DNA of 64,000 nt from Bacteroidales bacterium. Its GTDB lineage: Bacteria > Bacteroidota > Bacteroidia > Bacteroidales > Marinilabiliaceae. Position 1 is the first letter of the stretch. Each line of letters opens with the position of its first letter. The stretch is from the NCBI GenBank assembly GCA_024401295.1, contig JAKSLG010000003.1, positions 107,927 through 171,926 of the forward strand, read 5' to 3'. Both the position numbers and the translations under genes were made by a program. This document shows, piece by piece, positions 9,444 to 18,069 of the stretch. Under the pieces are notes generated by a model. That model saw only the letters and a program-made list of their open reading frames with translations. It did no database searches and had not been told where the DNA came from.

Positions 9444-11216
9444 TCAGTCTAGTTTCAAATTACTGATCACTTCATCGAAGTTGAAACGGTCTCTAATGAT
9501 TCGTTCCTTCTCGTTGTCGTACTCATCAGAGAAACAATCGTATTTTGCATTATACTCAGGCGTTTCTATGCCGCCCAAATCAAGCAAAATATGACTTAGA
9601 TCCTTATTCATGATTTTCTTGTGAGTGGATTCCGAAATTGTTTTCGTCAGATCTGCATGATTAACTTTAAAGCTGTCAGACAAATAAACCATGAATGGTA
9701 TTTCGAACTGATAATGCGCAACCTCTGGCAGCAATTCGCTTTCGTCGGTACGCATATACGTGTCTCGCCAATCATATACCTCCTCGCCATGATCGGCCAA
9801 ATATATGCATATTGCATCAGTACCGCTTACTTTCTGCATAATAGAGCCAACAACAAAATCATTGTAGTAGATTGAATTGTCATAGTTTGCTACAACCTGT
9901 TTTGCGATGTCGCCGCCAAATTGCGGATTTACATCTTCCGGGGTAAATTTCCTAAACTCTTCCGGATAGCGTTCTGCATAATCAACATGCTGACCGATGA
10001 AGTGAACAATCAATAATGTTGGCTTACTCCTTAACACCTCAACATCTGGAATTTCTTCAATGAGTTGACCATCGTAGTCATAGACATTCCTGTTACGGTA
10101 TGTAAACTGGAGTTCTGAAAGCTTTCTACTATTAAACAATGTTCCGCCGAAATGATTCCAGATATCATCAAAATCAGTTGCGAACTGATTTGACAGGAAG
10201 CAGACATCATATCCAGCCTTTTTGAATACTGCGGGGAATAAAGTATGATTTGTCCACGCATCAGAGCCATCAAAAGAATAAGTAGAAAACATCTCTCTAA
10301 AAGCCTCTGTTGTATGATTGTGCGATGTGATAGCATTATCGAAAAGGAAAAGATTACCCGAATCCTGCAAAGCTGACAATTGAGGTGTTGTTTCACTATA
10401 CGATGGATTATAGACGTGAGAATGTGCTTTATCGTAAGACTCTCCTATAACAAGGACTATCAGCGGACACCTATAGGAACAACCGTCTACTTTCGTTTGT
10501 TCTACAGTTGTCTCAATATTCTTGAGGTCTTTTAATACTACATACTTGAACGACAATCCATATAAAAATCTCACTACTGGGGTGTCTTGTCTGGGCTTCT
10601 CATTTTCATATGTGATAAAGTTGCCTAAATACCCATAATCAAAACATTTCTTTAGCCTGGCATAAGCATCATACTGAATAATAGCCGAAATTATAACTAA
10701 TACCAATGAAACGCATGTGGATATTCGTTTCACAACTTGAACTTTATTACATAATAATTTGAAATACTTTGAGATTAGAAGTCCTATCACAAGTATTCCA
10801 ATTGTAATAATAACTGAATATAGAAATGCTGATGATGAAAAAGCAGATGAGACAAATTCCAGACTTTCTCGCGCATCTGTATCTGTTAATAGCTGAACTA
10901 CATGAATGTTATATAATGAATGATGGAAGAATAGAGTAAACAATTCTGCGTATAGAAACACTATAGAGACTACCCATACAACCCACCTCATAAACACTTT
11001 TTCTAGTACCCACGCCAGTAGACATACTATATATGAGCCAAAAATCGGAGCAATCCATATCATGCACGGGGTTGCTAGTTCTTCCGTGACAATCATTGAA
11101 AGTACCGAAAGTGTTACAGAAAACAATATCAATGTCAAGAATAAACAAATATTCTTACTTACAGGCCTCATTATTGCTCTGAATATTGCGTCTACCTTTC
11201 TCATAATCTCATTCAT
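9444..11216 (-). CDS. Phosphoethanolamine transferase-like membrane enzyme (sulfatase fold)
   Basis: The 590-residue protein has about five membrane helices in residues 22-182 and then an alkaline-phosphatase/sulfatase-fold domain. The metal and catalytic region is visible as VIGESYDKAH (Glu259), SHNHTTEAF with candidate nucleophile Thr302 or Thr303, FLSNQ, HFIGQHVDY and ADHGEE (Asp475/His476). These resemble EptC/CptA/OpgE-type enzymes that move phosphoethanolamine from phosphatidylethanolamine to lipopolysaccharide core or glucans in the periplasm. The domain faces the periplasm by analogy. It starts 2 bases after the GT4 stop and is last in the Wzi-exporter-GT4 operon. Phosphoglycerol transfer is an alternative. 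Confidence 0.82.
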   Translation of the reverse strand: MNEIMRKVDAIFRAIMRPVSKNICLFLTLILFSVTLSVLSMIVTEELATPCMIWIAPIFGSYIVCLLAWVLEKVFMRWVVWVVSIVFLYAELFTLFFHHSLYNIHVVQLLTDTDARESLEFVSSAFSSSAFLYSVIITIGILVIGLLISKYFKLLCNKVQVVKRISTCVSLVLVIISAIIQYDAYARLKKCFDYGYLGNFITYENEKPRQDTPVVRFLYGLSFKYVVLKDLKNIETTVEQTKVDGCSYRCPLIVLVIGESYDKAHSHVYNPSYSETTPQLSALQDSGNLFLFDNAITSHNHTTEAFREMFSTYSFDGSDAWTNHTLFPAVFKKAGYDVCFLSNQFATDFDDIWNHFGGTLFNSRKLSELQFTYRNRNVYDYDGQLIEEIPDVEVLRSKPTLLIVHFIGQHVDYAERYPEEFRKFTPEDVNPQFGGDIAKQVVANYDNSIYYNDFVVGSIMQKVSGTDAICIYLADHGEEVYDWRDTYMRTDESELLPEVAHYQFEIPFMVYLSDSFKVNHADLTKTISESTHKKIMNKDLSHILLDLGGIETPEYNAKYDCFSDEYDNEKERIIRDRFNFDEVISNLKLD

Positions 11217-11218
11217 CG

Positions 11219-12751
11219 TTATACTTTCTTTGATTTAATACTATATGCAGCATCTACCATCTGGGCAACCCTGCGATCAAATGAGTCTACATCAAATACT
11301 TCTTCAAATACTTTCCTTCCTTGTCGCCCTACCTCTTTCATCTCTCTTGGATGTTCGATAGCATAACATATAGCGTCTGCTAACGAATCAGTATTTCCAG
11401 CTTTTACTATAAGTCCATTTTTCTTATCGTCAATCAGACCTGCGGTTCCCGTATGGTCGCTGACTATTACAGCCTTCTTTTTTGACATTGCTTCTGCACA
11501 CACAATAGGCAACGGATCTGCCAATGAAGGACACAGGACGACATCCACCTCATCATACAATTTAATAAACTTGTCGTGAGACAGTTCTCCTCTATATTCT
11601 ATCCTGTCGTCTGCTTCTGCACAATTGCACACTTGTTCATACAGGCTTTGCTCTGCATCATTTTTCGGACCAGCAATAATTATTCTGATCTTACAATCAT
11701 CGGGCAGACGCTTTATGACTTCCAATAGTATATGATGCCCCTTGCGTCGGCTAATCTGACCAGGCATCAAGAATTTCACTATCTCAGGTTCTTTATTTGA
11801 AGATTCACCGGATGGCTCTTGATTATCCTCTATGTCTAAAATGCCGTATGGGAACAGATGGAACTCTATATTTTTGTCACAATGCGGAGCAAAGGCATCT
11901 ATGGTAAACTGACTGACAGCATAGACCAACGACATTCGCGATATGCTCTCTTTCAATCTGCTTGTAATAAACACATTTCTCATCGCATTAGGCCCATCAT
12001 GTATCCAACAGAGGCACGGCTTATCTATTTTAGGAAGATCGGCAGCCCAGCATAGTCCTATGATACAATTGAAAAGCACAAAGTCAAACGACTCCATAAA
12101 GCGTTTCAAACACAGCCTCTCAAATTCATACTCCTCTCTAACTGGAGACGGGAAAAGATCTACAACAATATTCTCTATGCCCTTGCGTGTTATCTCTCCT
12201 TGCAATTTGCCTTTTGTCAACGACACCATCAATGGAGCCAACCCCATTTTTTTCATCGATTCTGCCATCCACAGCAATGTCATAGGAGCACCTGTGTTGG
12301 AATATTCATGACTAATCAGCAGCACAGGTCGTTCTTGTCGCTTTGCCCATGTTCCCCACTTCTCTAATGCTTCTCCATATACTATCGACTCACTATCAGA
12401 TACCATAATTGGCGAACAAGCATGTCTGTTCCCCCAAAAGAGGTAATGCTCCAATGGTGAATAGGAAAAGTTGTTTAGCCAGAAAAATTGGTCACAATAG
12501 ATAAATGTACAAAACGACGACGATGGATTATAACCCAATTTCCATCCGCTTCTCAGATAATGGTCAAGAAGTTCCGAATCGCTCATGTATTCCCCTCCTG
12601 AAACCTGACTCCTATAATAGTCGGCATCAAACAGACCGCTACTTTCTATTATCTTACGCCACTTTGATCTCTTAATATAAAGAGACATAAGGTGCATAAA
12701 ACCAAATCGTACCGGATTGGTCACCAACTGCTTAAAAGACAAAGATTTCAT
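11219..12751 (-). CDS. Family 4 glycosyltransferase with N-terminal accessory domain
   Basis: The 510-residue protein has the same accessory domain as the fusion at 6937-9429 (residues about 38-110: GLFDADYYRSQ ... SPLEHYLFWGNRHA), then a GT-B GT4 domain. Shared landmarks are LLISHEYSNTGAPMTLL, the phosphate-binding LMPGQISRRKGHHIL, and the donor motif ADPLPIVCAEAMSKKKAVIVSD. Basic residues KRSKWRK near 27-33 could help membrane attachment. It lies between the ABC exporter (40 bases upstream) and the phosphoethanolamine-transferase-like gene (2 bases downstream), so it probably builds the exported or modified glycan. Sugar unknown. Confidence 0.9.
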   Translation of the reverse strand: MKSLSFKQLVTNPVRFGFMHLMSLYIKRSKWRKIIESSGLFDADYYRSQVSGGEYMSDSELLDHYLRSGWKLGYNPSSSFCTFIYCDQFFWLNNFSYSPLEHYLFWGNRHACSPIMVSDSESIVYGEALEKWGTWAKRQERPVLLISHEYSNTGAPMTLLWMAESMKKMGLAPLMVSLTKGKLQGEITRKGIENIVVDLFPSPVREEYEFERLCLKRFMESFDFVLFNCIIGLCWAADLPKIDKPCLCWIHDGPNAMRNVFITSRLKESISRMSLVYAVSQFTIDAFAPHCDKNIEFHLFPYGILDIEDNQEPSGESSNKEPEIVKFLMPGQISRRKGHHILLEVIKRLPDDCKIRIIIAGPKNDAEQSLYEQVCNCAEADDRIEYRGELSHDKFIKLYDEVDVVLCPSLADPLPIVCAEAMSKKKAVIVSDHTGTAGLIDDKKNGLIVKAGNTDSLADAICYAIEHPREMKEVGRQGRKVFEEVFDVDSFDRRVAQMVDAAYSIKSKKV

Positions 12752-12791
12752 GACAAGGATTGATTATTTCTAATGGATAGTATCAGAACAA

Positions 12792-14630
12792 TTAGTTCAC
12801 ATTCTGCATCTCTGTGAGCATCTTATAATATCCGTCACGAGCGATAAGTTCGTCATGTGTTCCACGTTCAACGACCTCACCTTCTTTCATCACGTAAATC
12901 TCATCTGCATTCTTGATTGTAGACAATCGATGCGCGATGGCAATAGTCGTACGGCTTTTCATAAGTCGCTCCAATGCTTCCTGCACAAGTCTCTCACTCT
13001 CAGTATCAAGAGCACTCGTTGCTTCATCAAGTATCAGAATTGGCGGATTCTTCAAAATGGCTCTGGCTATACTCACTCGCTGACGCTGACCACCAGACAA
13101 TCGACCGCCACGGTCTCCGATATAAGTGTCATAACCATTCTCCGATTCCATAATAAAGTCATGCGCATTGGCAATCTTTGCAGCTTCAATCACCTGTTCC
13201 ATTGTTGCACCAGGGCAACCGAATGTGATGTTATTGTAGAACGTATCATTGAAAAGAATAGCCTCTTGATTGACATTGCCTATCAGCTGGCGCAAATCTG
13301 TCAGAGTTACATCCTTAATATTCTTGCCATCAATCAAAATGGCACCTTCGCATACTTCGTGGAAACGCGGTATCAAATCGACCAATGTACTCTTGCCGGA
13401 GCCAGACTGTCCAACCAATGCGATTGTCTTGCCCTTTGGAATAGTGATGTTGATATGCTTAAGAACCTCTCTTCCTGGAGTATATGAGAAAGATACATCT
13501 CTGATTTCCAAATCATTATTAAATCCATCCAGAACCTTTGGATTCTCCGGATTCTTGATTGGATTTTCTGCCTTGAGAATGAAATCGATACGTTCCATCG
13601 AAGCCATTCCAAGTGGAATATTGTAGAAGGCCTTTGACAAGTCCTTGAACGGATTGATGATACTATAAAGTATCACCATATAGAAAATGAACATCGAAGC
13701 ATCGATAGGCGACTTATCCTGAAGGATGAGATAACCACCGAACCAAAGCACAAGCACAATCATACATGTTCCCAAGAATTCACTCATTGGATGCGCAGAA
13801 GTCTGCCTTATTACCATGTTGTTTGTTGCCTGTCTGAAGCCTTCATTAGTTTCCGTGAAACGCTTCAGCATTCTGTTTTCAGCAAGGAATGCCTTTATGA
13901 TTCTCAATCCGCCAAGTGTCTCATCCAGCTGGGCAACGATATCGCCCCAAGCGCCCTGAACTTCCGTACCGCTGCTCTTGAGTTTTCTCGACACGCTTCC
14001 CATTCCCCATCCCGCAATAGGAATAACGATCAACACGAACAAAGTCAACTGCCAGCTAACACCAAAGAGCGTTATAAAACAGACGATTATAGCAATTGGA
14101 TTTCGGATCAACATATCCAAGCTGCTCGTCAGCGAGTTTTCCACAGACTGCACGTCAGCGCTCATTCTTGCCATAATATCGCCCTTGCGTTCTTCAGAGA
14201 AGAAACTGAGAGGCAATCTCAAAACTTTGTTGTAGACCTCTACTCTAATGTCCTTAACAATACCTGTTCTGAGCGGAACCATCACGGCGCCAGAACCAAA
14301 ATATCCTGCTGTTTTCAGCGCCGTCATGAAGATGAGCACACCGCCCATTATCAGCAAAGTGAGAAATTCGCCATACTGCAAGACAACCTGCTGGATATAA
14401 TAATAGCCATTGTTTATCAACACATCTTTACTAACGTGTCCCCATTCAAAATCGATGAATTCATAGTGTGTAGTGTCAATTTTAAAAAGCAGGTTCAAGA
14501 TCGGTATCAATGTGGCAAAAGAGAACACATTCAGCCACTGCGAAACGAAGTTCAATATTACAGCCCAAACCAAATGCTTACGGTAAGGCTTTATATATCG
14601 TGCTAGAAGCGCAAAGAATTGCTTTAACAT
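12792..14630 (-). CDS. ABC transporter, MsbA-like half-transporter
   Basis: This is a 612-residue fused permease-ATPase. Residues 1-330 hold six predicted membrane helices with the ABC exporter coupling region (SFFSEERKGDIMARMSADVQ). The ATPase domain from about 365 has Walker A GQSGSGKST, signature LSGGQRQRVSIARAI, Walker B ILDEATSALD and the H-loop IAHRLST. Homodimers of this type flip lipid A-core or other lipid-linked molecules across the inner membrane. Placement between a Wzi-like outer-membrane protein and a GT4 suggests a glycolipid substrate, but MsbA-type proteins are often assigned too specifically; a drug or peptide exporter is possible. Confidence 0.88.
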   Translation of the reverse strand: MLKQFFALLARYIKPYRKHLVWAVILNFVSQWLNVFSFATLIPILNLLFKIDTTHYEFIDFEWGHVSKDVLINNGYYYIQQVVLQYGEFLTLLIMGGVLIFMTALKTAGYFGSGAVMVPLRTGIVKDIRVEVYNKVLRLPLSFFSEERKGDIMARMSADVQSVENSLTSSLDMLIRNPIAIIVCFITLFGVSWQLTLFVLIVIPIAGWGMGSVSRKLKSSGTEVQGAWGDIVAQLDETLGGLRIIKAFLAENRMLKRFTETNEGFRQATNNMVIRQTSAHPMSEFLGTCMIVLVLWFGGYLILQDKSPIDASMFIFYMVILYSIINPFKDLSKAFYNIPLGMASMERIDFILKAENPIKNPENPKVLDGFNNDLEIRDVSFSYTPGREVLKHINITIPKGKTIALVGQSGSGKSTLVDLIPRFHEVCEGAILIDGKNIKDVTLTDLRQLIGNVNQEAILFNDTFYNNITFGCPGATMEQVIEAAKIANAHDFIMESENGYDTYIGDRGGRLSGGQRQRVSIARAILKNPPILILDEATSALDTESERLVQEALERLMKSRTTIAIAHRLSTIKNADEIYVMKEGEVVERGTHDELIARDGYYKMLTEMQNVN

Positions 14631-14640
14631 TATCTGAACA

Positions 14641-16365
14641 TTAGAAATTATAAACTGCAGCCACCTTTAGTGAGACTGAATTGTACAAATCGCCAAAATC
14701 GGCTGAAAGACTGCCCTGGAATGAGAGATTATCCCTGAAGGCATATATGGCTTTCAGCAAAACATAGTGTTCAACCATGCCATCCGGCGAATAAAAATAA
14801 TTGGGATTTTTATCCCATGTATATGCTCCGCGATAAGTTCCTACCCAGCTTCCAAAATTTCGGGAATAGGTATATCTGAACACATAATCCAACTTGTCAT
14901 TGACTCTTCCACTGACTCCGACGTTTGCCGCCCAAAGTCGTACCAACGGAAAGTTTGTGTCCACTTTGATTCTTGACTCATCAGCGTATTTCGTTGCTGT
15001 GGCCATCGTGTGGAACAATGCCGAGCCCATGGACAATCCATCTTTGCTCCAGCCCTGTTTGAAGTAGGCATTTGAAGAGTACTGGGTTCTACCGCCATAA
15101 CCATAAATGTTATGGTTATAATACCACATGAACAGTCTCGACAAGTCACCAAAACCAACCATCGGATTGTCTATATGTTCCTCATATGCATCAATGACTT
15201 CTTGTGGAATATATGTTTCCATCCACGAACGCCAATTGCTTTCGTCAAGATCACCAGGATAAATATAATGCGTATTTCCAAACTTGTCCACAACGACAGG
15301 ATCTGGCGTAGCCTGCGATCCCTGCCATACCGTGCGCACAAATTCAACATTGACATGAGTGTTGTTCTTGTTCTTCAATCTCAAGTCAACACCGATCGTC
15401 ATATCCTTTGCACCATAGCCACCTATTTTGTCGAAAAACAGATACATCGCTTTGCTGTCAGCAAACGGACGCTGATAATATGCACTCAAGCTGACGTTCG
15501 CTATGTCGATGTCAACTCCGGCATCCCACATCCCCTGATGACCACCAGCCGCATTGGTCACTTCTCCTCGCTGACCGTCTTCACTAAATTTCGCCGTTGA
15601 ACCCGACATTCCAAACATAGAATGCCACAAGTCAATAGGAGTCTTTTTCCCGTTTGGCAATACTCCACCCATCATCACCGAGTGAACCAGTCCAAGATAA
15701 GGCTTGACAAATGGTGTTCCCAATCGTCCGTACGCACACTTCTCATGCAGCAATATCTTGTCTGTGAATTTGCTGTTCCCCTCGTCGTTCATGTAGCTGA
15801 AGAATACCGAACCTCTCACCTGAATCAGGTCCCAAGTAAACGGCAACGACCAGTATTTAAACAATCCAGCACCAACTCTCGGCAACGGACGAGCATTGTT
15901 GCTCATCAAGTACGAACCCGACGACAACTCATTGTTGCTCAACACCGGCGTCATCGCATGCATACCTATTGTATAGTCAAATATCCACAGGTTGCCTGTC
16001 AAGTATCCTTCATGCACAAAGATTCTCTCCTTCTCTGTAGACAACTGTCCACTCAGTCCAGCACGAACACTAAAGAGTGAAACCAAAGTATCCGTGTCGT
16101 GCGAGCCATGAAGTCCGCACCATTTCAGGTGGACATCTTTCTGAGTTTTCCAACCTGCAGTGGCTTTAGCATAGACAGACAGATTAGCCTGATCGTACAT
16201 ATTCTCAAGTCCCCATTGGTTTGAGTACGACCACAAAGGCTGCAACGAGTTCGTTCCGGCCTGCGTCGAGACTTTCAGCGTCGCCTTGAAATCAAAAGGA
16301 CGCTGTGCCTCTCCATATCCCGCCCAAAAGATGGCGAGAAAAAGTATTGTTATTATCTTGCGCAT
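14641..16365 (-). CDS. Capsule assembly Wzi-family outer-membrane protein
   Basis: The protein has 574 residues from ATG 16365; the frame extends three codons to a TTG at 16374, but ATG places a clean signal peptide (MRKIITILFLAIFWAGYGEAQ) at the N-terminus. The rest is rich in alternating aromatic and polar residues typical of a beta-barrel and ends in Phe (AAVYNF), as exported barrel proteins often do. Length and motifs such as HEGYLTGN, LSSGSYLMSNNARPLPRV and PYLGLVHSVMMGG fit the Bacteroidota Wzi-like family; in Escherichia coli Wzi binds capsule at the outer membrane. It is first in an operon with the ABC exporter 10 bases on. Confidence 0.85.
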   Translation of the reverse strand: MRKIITILFLAIFWAGYGEAQRPFDFKATLKVSTQAGTNSLQPLWSYSNQWGLENMYDQANLSVYAKATAGWKTQKDVHLKWCGLHGSHDTDTLVSLFSVRAGLSGQLSTEKERIFVHEGYLTGNLWIFDYTIGMHAMTPVLSNNELSSGSYLMSNNARPLPRVGAGLFKYWSLPFTWDLIQVRGSVFFSYMNDEGNSKFTDKILLHEKCAYGRLGTPFVKPYLGLVHSVMMGGVLPNGKKTPIDLWHSMFGMSGSTAKFSEDGQRGEVTNAAGGHQGMWDAGVDIDIANVSLSAYYQRPFADSKAMYLFFDKIGGYGAKDMTIGVDLRLKNKNNTHVNVEFVRTVWQGSQATPDPVVVDKFGNTHYIYPGDLDESNWRSWMETYIPQEVIDAYEEHIDNPMVGFGDLSRLFMWYYNHNIYGYGGRTQYSSNAYFKQGWSKDGLSMGSALFHTMATATKYADESRIKVDTNFPLVRLWAANVGVSGRVNDKLDYVFRYTYSRNFGSWVGTYRGAYTWDKNPNYFYSPDGMVEHYVLLKAIYAFRDNLSFQGSLSADFGDLYNSVSLKVAAVYNF

Positions 16366-16371
16366 TAAACG

Positions 16372-16379
16372 CAAAAGTA
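16372..16379 (-). promoter_or_regulatory. Possible -7 box directly before the wzi-like start
   Basis: TACTTTTG on the minus strand matches TAnnTTTG, and a TTTA lies 21 bases further upstream. It would place transcription initiation within a few bases of ATG 16365, implying a nearly leaderless message. No better promoter was seen between the hisS terminator side and this gene. Confidence 0.35.
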
Positions 16380-16486
16380 CTAAAAAAATAGTATCGCCAC
16401 TAAATGTAGCGAGGTTAATTTCGCATATTTACAGCTAAACGGAATCACGAACTCACAAAATTCCGCCTTCGCGTTCATTCCACAAC

Positions 16487-16523
16487 AAAAAAAATGCGTT
16501 TGCATCAACTGACACAAACGCAT
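16487..16523 (-). terminator. Rho-independent terminator of hisS
   Basis: A 9-bp perfect stem (ATGCGTTTG/CAAACGCAT; 16494-16502 with 16515-16523) with a 12-base loop is followed on the minus strand by seven to eight T residues. It lies about 24 bases after the hisS stop and separates hisS from the wzi-like operon. Confidence 0.9.
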
Positions 16524-16546
16524 ATATATTACGGTTTGGAAATTCA

Positions 16547-17908
16547 CTATGCCTTGACAAGCGCAATAGCATCGGCAAGTGAGAGAGACTGCTGCTCACC
16601 TGTTGCCATATTCTTAATTGTCAATGTATTACCAAGACGTTCGGTTTCGCCACAAAGCGCCACGAATGGGATATTTTTCTTGTCGGCATAGCCCATTTGT
16701 TTTTTCATCTTTGTTGCGTCAGGGAATATCTCAGCATTGATGCCTGCAGCACGAATTTGAGACATTGCTTTCATCGAATACAATTCATCTTCACCACCGA
16801 AATTGACAAAGAGAACCTGAGTTCGAGCAACAGCATTGTCTGGGAAAAGGTTGAGCTGAGTCATGACATCATAGATGCGATCGGCACCAAACGAAATTCC
16901 GACGCCTGACATATTATCGAGTCCGAAAATGCCTGTAAGATTGTCATAACGTCCACCACCTGTGATACTTCCGATTTCGACATCATTGGCCTTCACTTCG
17001 AAGATTGCACCCGTATAATAGTTGAGACCGCGTGCAAGCGTGAGGTCGAGTTCGACATTGAGTGAGAGATTCAATGCATCAATGTATGCGAATAGCGTCT
17101 GGAGTTCATCAATACCCTTTTGACCTGTTTCACTGGTGAGAATGTTGCGCAGCGTCTCGAATTTTTCCTGACGAGTGCCATTCATTTTGAGAATCGGCTG
17201 CAATTTCTCGATTGCATCTGCACTAAGTCCTTTTTCCTGAAGCTCCGCATTGACATTGTCAAGTCCGATTTTGTCGAGCTTGTCAATTGCGACTGTGATA
17301 TCAACAATGTGTTCCGCGGCTCCGATTGCCTCAGCTATGCCTGCAAGGACTTTTCGATTGTTGAGCTTGAGTGTGACATTGATGTTGAGCTTTCTATATA
17401 CCTCATCAACAATCTGAATAAGCTCGACTTCGTTAATGAGTGAATTTGAGCCAACTACATCCACATCGCACTGATAGAATTCACGATATCGACCTTTCTG
17501 TGGTCTGTCTGCACGCCAAACTGGCTGAATCTGATAACGCTTGAATGGGAACGTGAGTTCTGCCTGATGCTGGACGACATAACGTGCGAATGGTACCGTA
17601 AGGTCATAGCGCAAGCCCTTCTCACAAATCTGGAGTGCAGCCTTGTCTGCATTAGCATTAAGAGGTGCGCCTGCAGATGAGATGAAATCGCCAGAATTCA
17701 GAATTTTGAAAAGCAATTTATCTCCTTCGTCGCCATACTTGCCAAGCAATGTTGACAAATTTTCCATTGCAGGAGTTTCAATTGGCAAGAAACCGTAGCG
17801 CTGGAATACCTGACGAACTGTGTCGAATATATAGTTGCGACGCACCATTTCGAGGGCGCCGAAATCACGTGTACCTTTTGGAATAGAAGGTTTTGTAATA
17901 TTTGCCAT
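16547..17908 (-). CDS. hisS: Histidyl-tRNA synthetase
   Basis: The 453-residue protein starts at [19 protein letters not shown] 17908 is preferred because an upstream in-frame extension of 29 codons covers the promoter region. Class II synthetase landmarks are present: PKGTRDF near the N-terminus, motif 2 around [15 protein letters not shown], the histidine-specific [14 protein letters not shown], and GGGRYDNL. The C-terminal anticodon-binding domain starts near [12 protein letters not shown]. It charges tRNA-His in the cytoplasm. It is a single-gene unit with its own terminator, divergent from metH. Confidence 0.96.
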   Translation of the reverse strand: MANITKPSIPKGTRDFGALEMVRRNYIFDTVRQVFQRYGFLPIETPAMENLSTLLGKYGDEGDKLLFKILNSGDFISSAGAPLNANADKAALQICEKGLRYDLTVPFARYVVQHQAELTFPFKRYQIQPVWRADRPQKGRYREFYQCDVDVVGSNSLINEVELIQIVDEVYRKLNINVTLKLNNRKVLAGIAEAIGAAEHIVDITVAIDKLDKIGLDNVNAELQEKGLSADAIEKLQPILKMNGTRQEKFETLRNILTSETGQKGIDELQTLFAYIDALNLSLNVELDLTLARGLNYYTGAIFEVKANDVEIGSITGGGRYDNLTGIFGLDNMSGVGISFGADRIYDVMTQLNLFPDNAVARTQVLFVNFGGEDELYSMKAMSQIRAAGINAEIFPDATKMKKQMGYADKKNIPFVALCGETERLGNTLTIKNMATGEQQSLSLADAIALVKA

Positions 17909-17934
17909 TGGTCTGAATTCAAAAAATCTGGCGG

Positions 17935-17942
17935 CAAATTTA
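17935..17942 (-). promoter_or_regulatory. -7 promoter box for hisS
   Basis: TAAATTTG on the minus strand matches TAnnTTTG and lies 26 bases upstream of ATG 17908. No convincing -33 element was found at the expected distance. Confidence 0.4.
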
Positions 17943-18011
17943 CAAATTTGTATCGAAAAACGAGCTACATAAATATTCAAGATGGCATCTGGCATACAAA
18001 TACCAATCTTA

Positions 18012-18047
18012 TGTCATTTTATATGACACGAATATTCAATAACTTTG
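18012..18047 (+). promoter_or_regulatory. metH promoter with overlapping inverted repeat
   Basis: TAACTTTG at 18040-18047 matches the -7 consensus, with TTTT at 18017-18020 in the -33 position (19-base spacing). The inverted repeat TGTCAT-5-ATGACA (18012-18017 with 18023-18028) overlaps the -33 region, which would suit a repressor operator. The regulator is unknown. Transcription would start near 18053, about 17 bases before ATG 18070, which leaves no room for a leader riboswitch. Confidence 0.55.
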
Positions 18048-18069
18048 CGGCAAATTTTGACATATAACA

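Noticed and set aside
13791-14606. Plus-strand open frame of 271 codons
   Set aside because: It lies wholly opposite the MsbA-like gene; the composition (His, Cys, Ser rich) is that of an antisense shadow.
17909-18069. Cobalamin or SAM riboswitch upstream of metH
   Set aside because: The predicted leader is under 20 bases and no conserved riboswitch core was seen in the gap.
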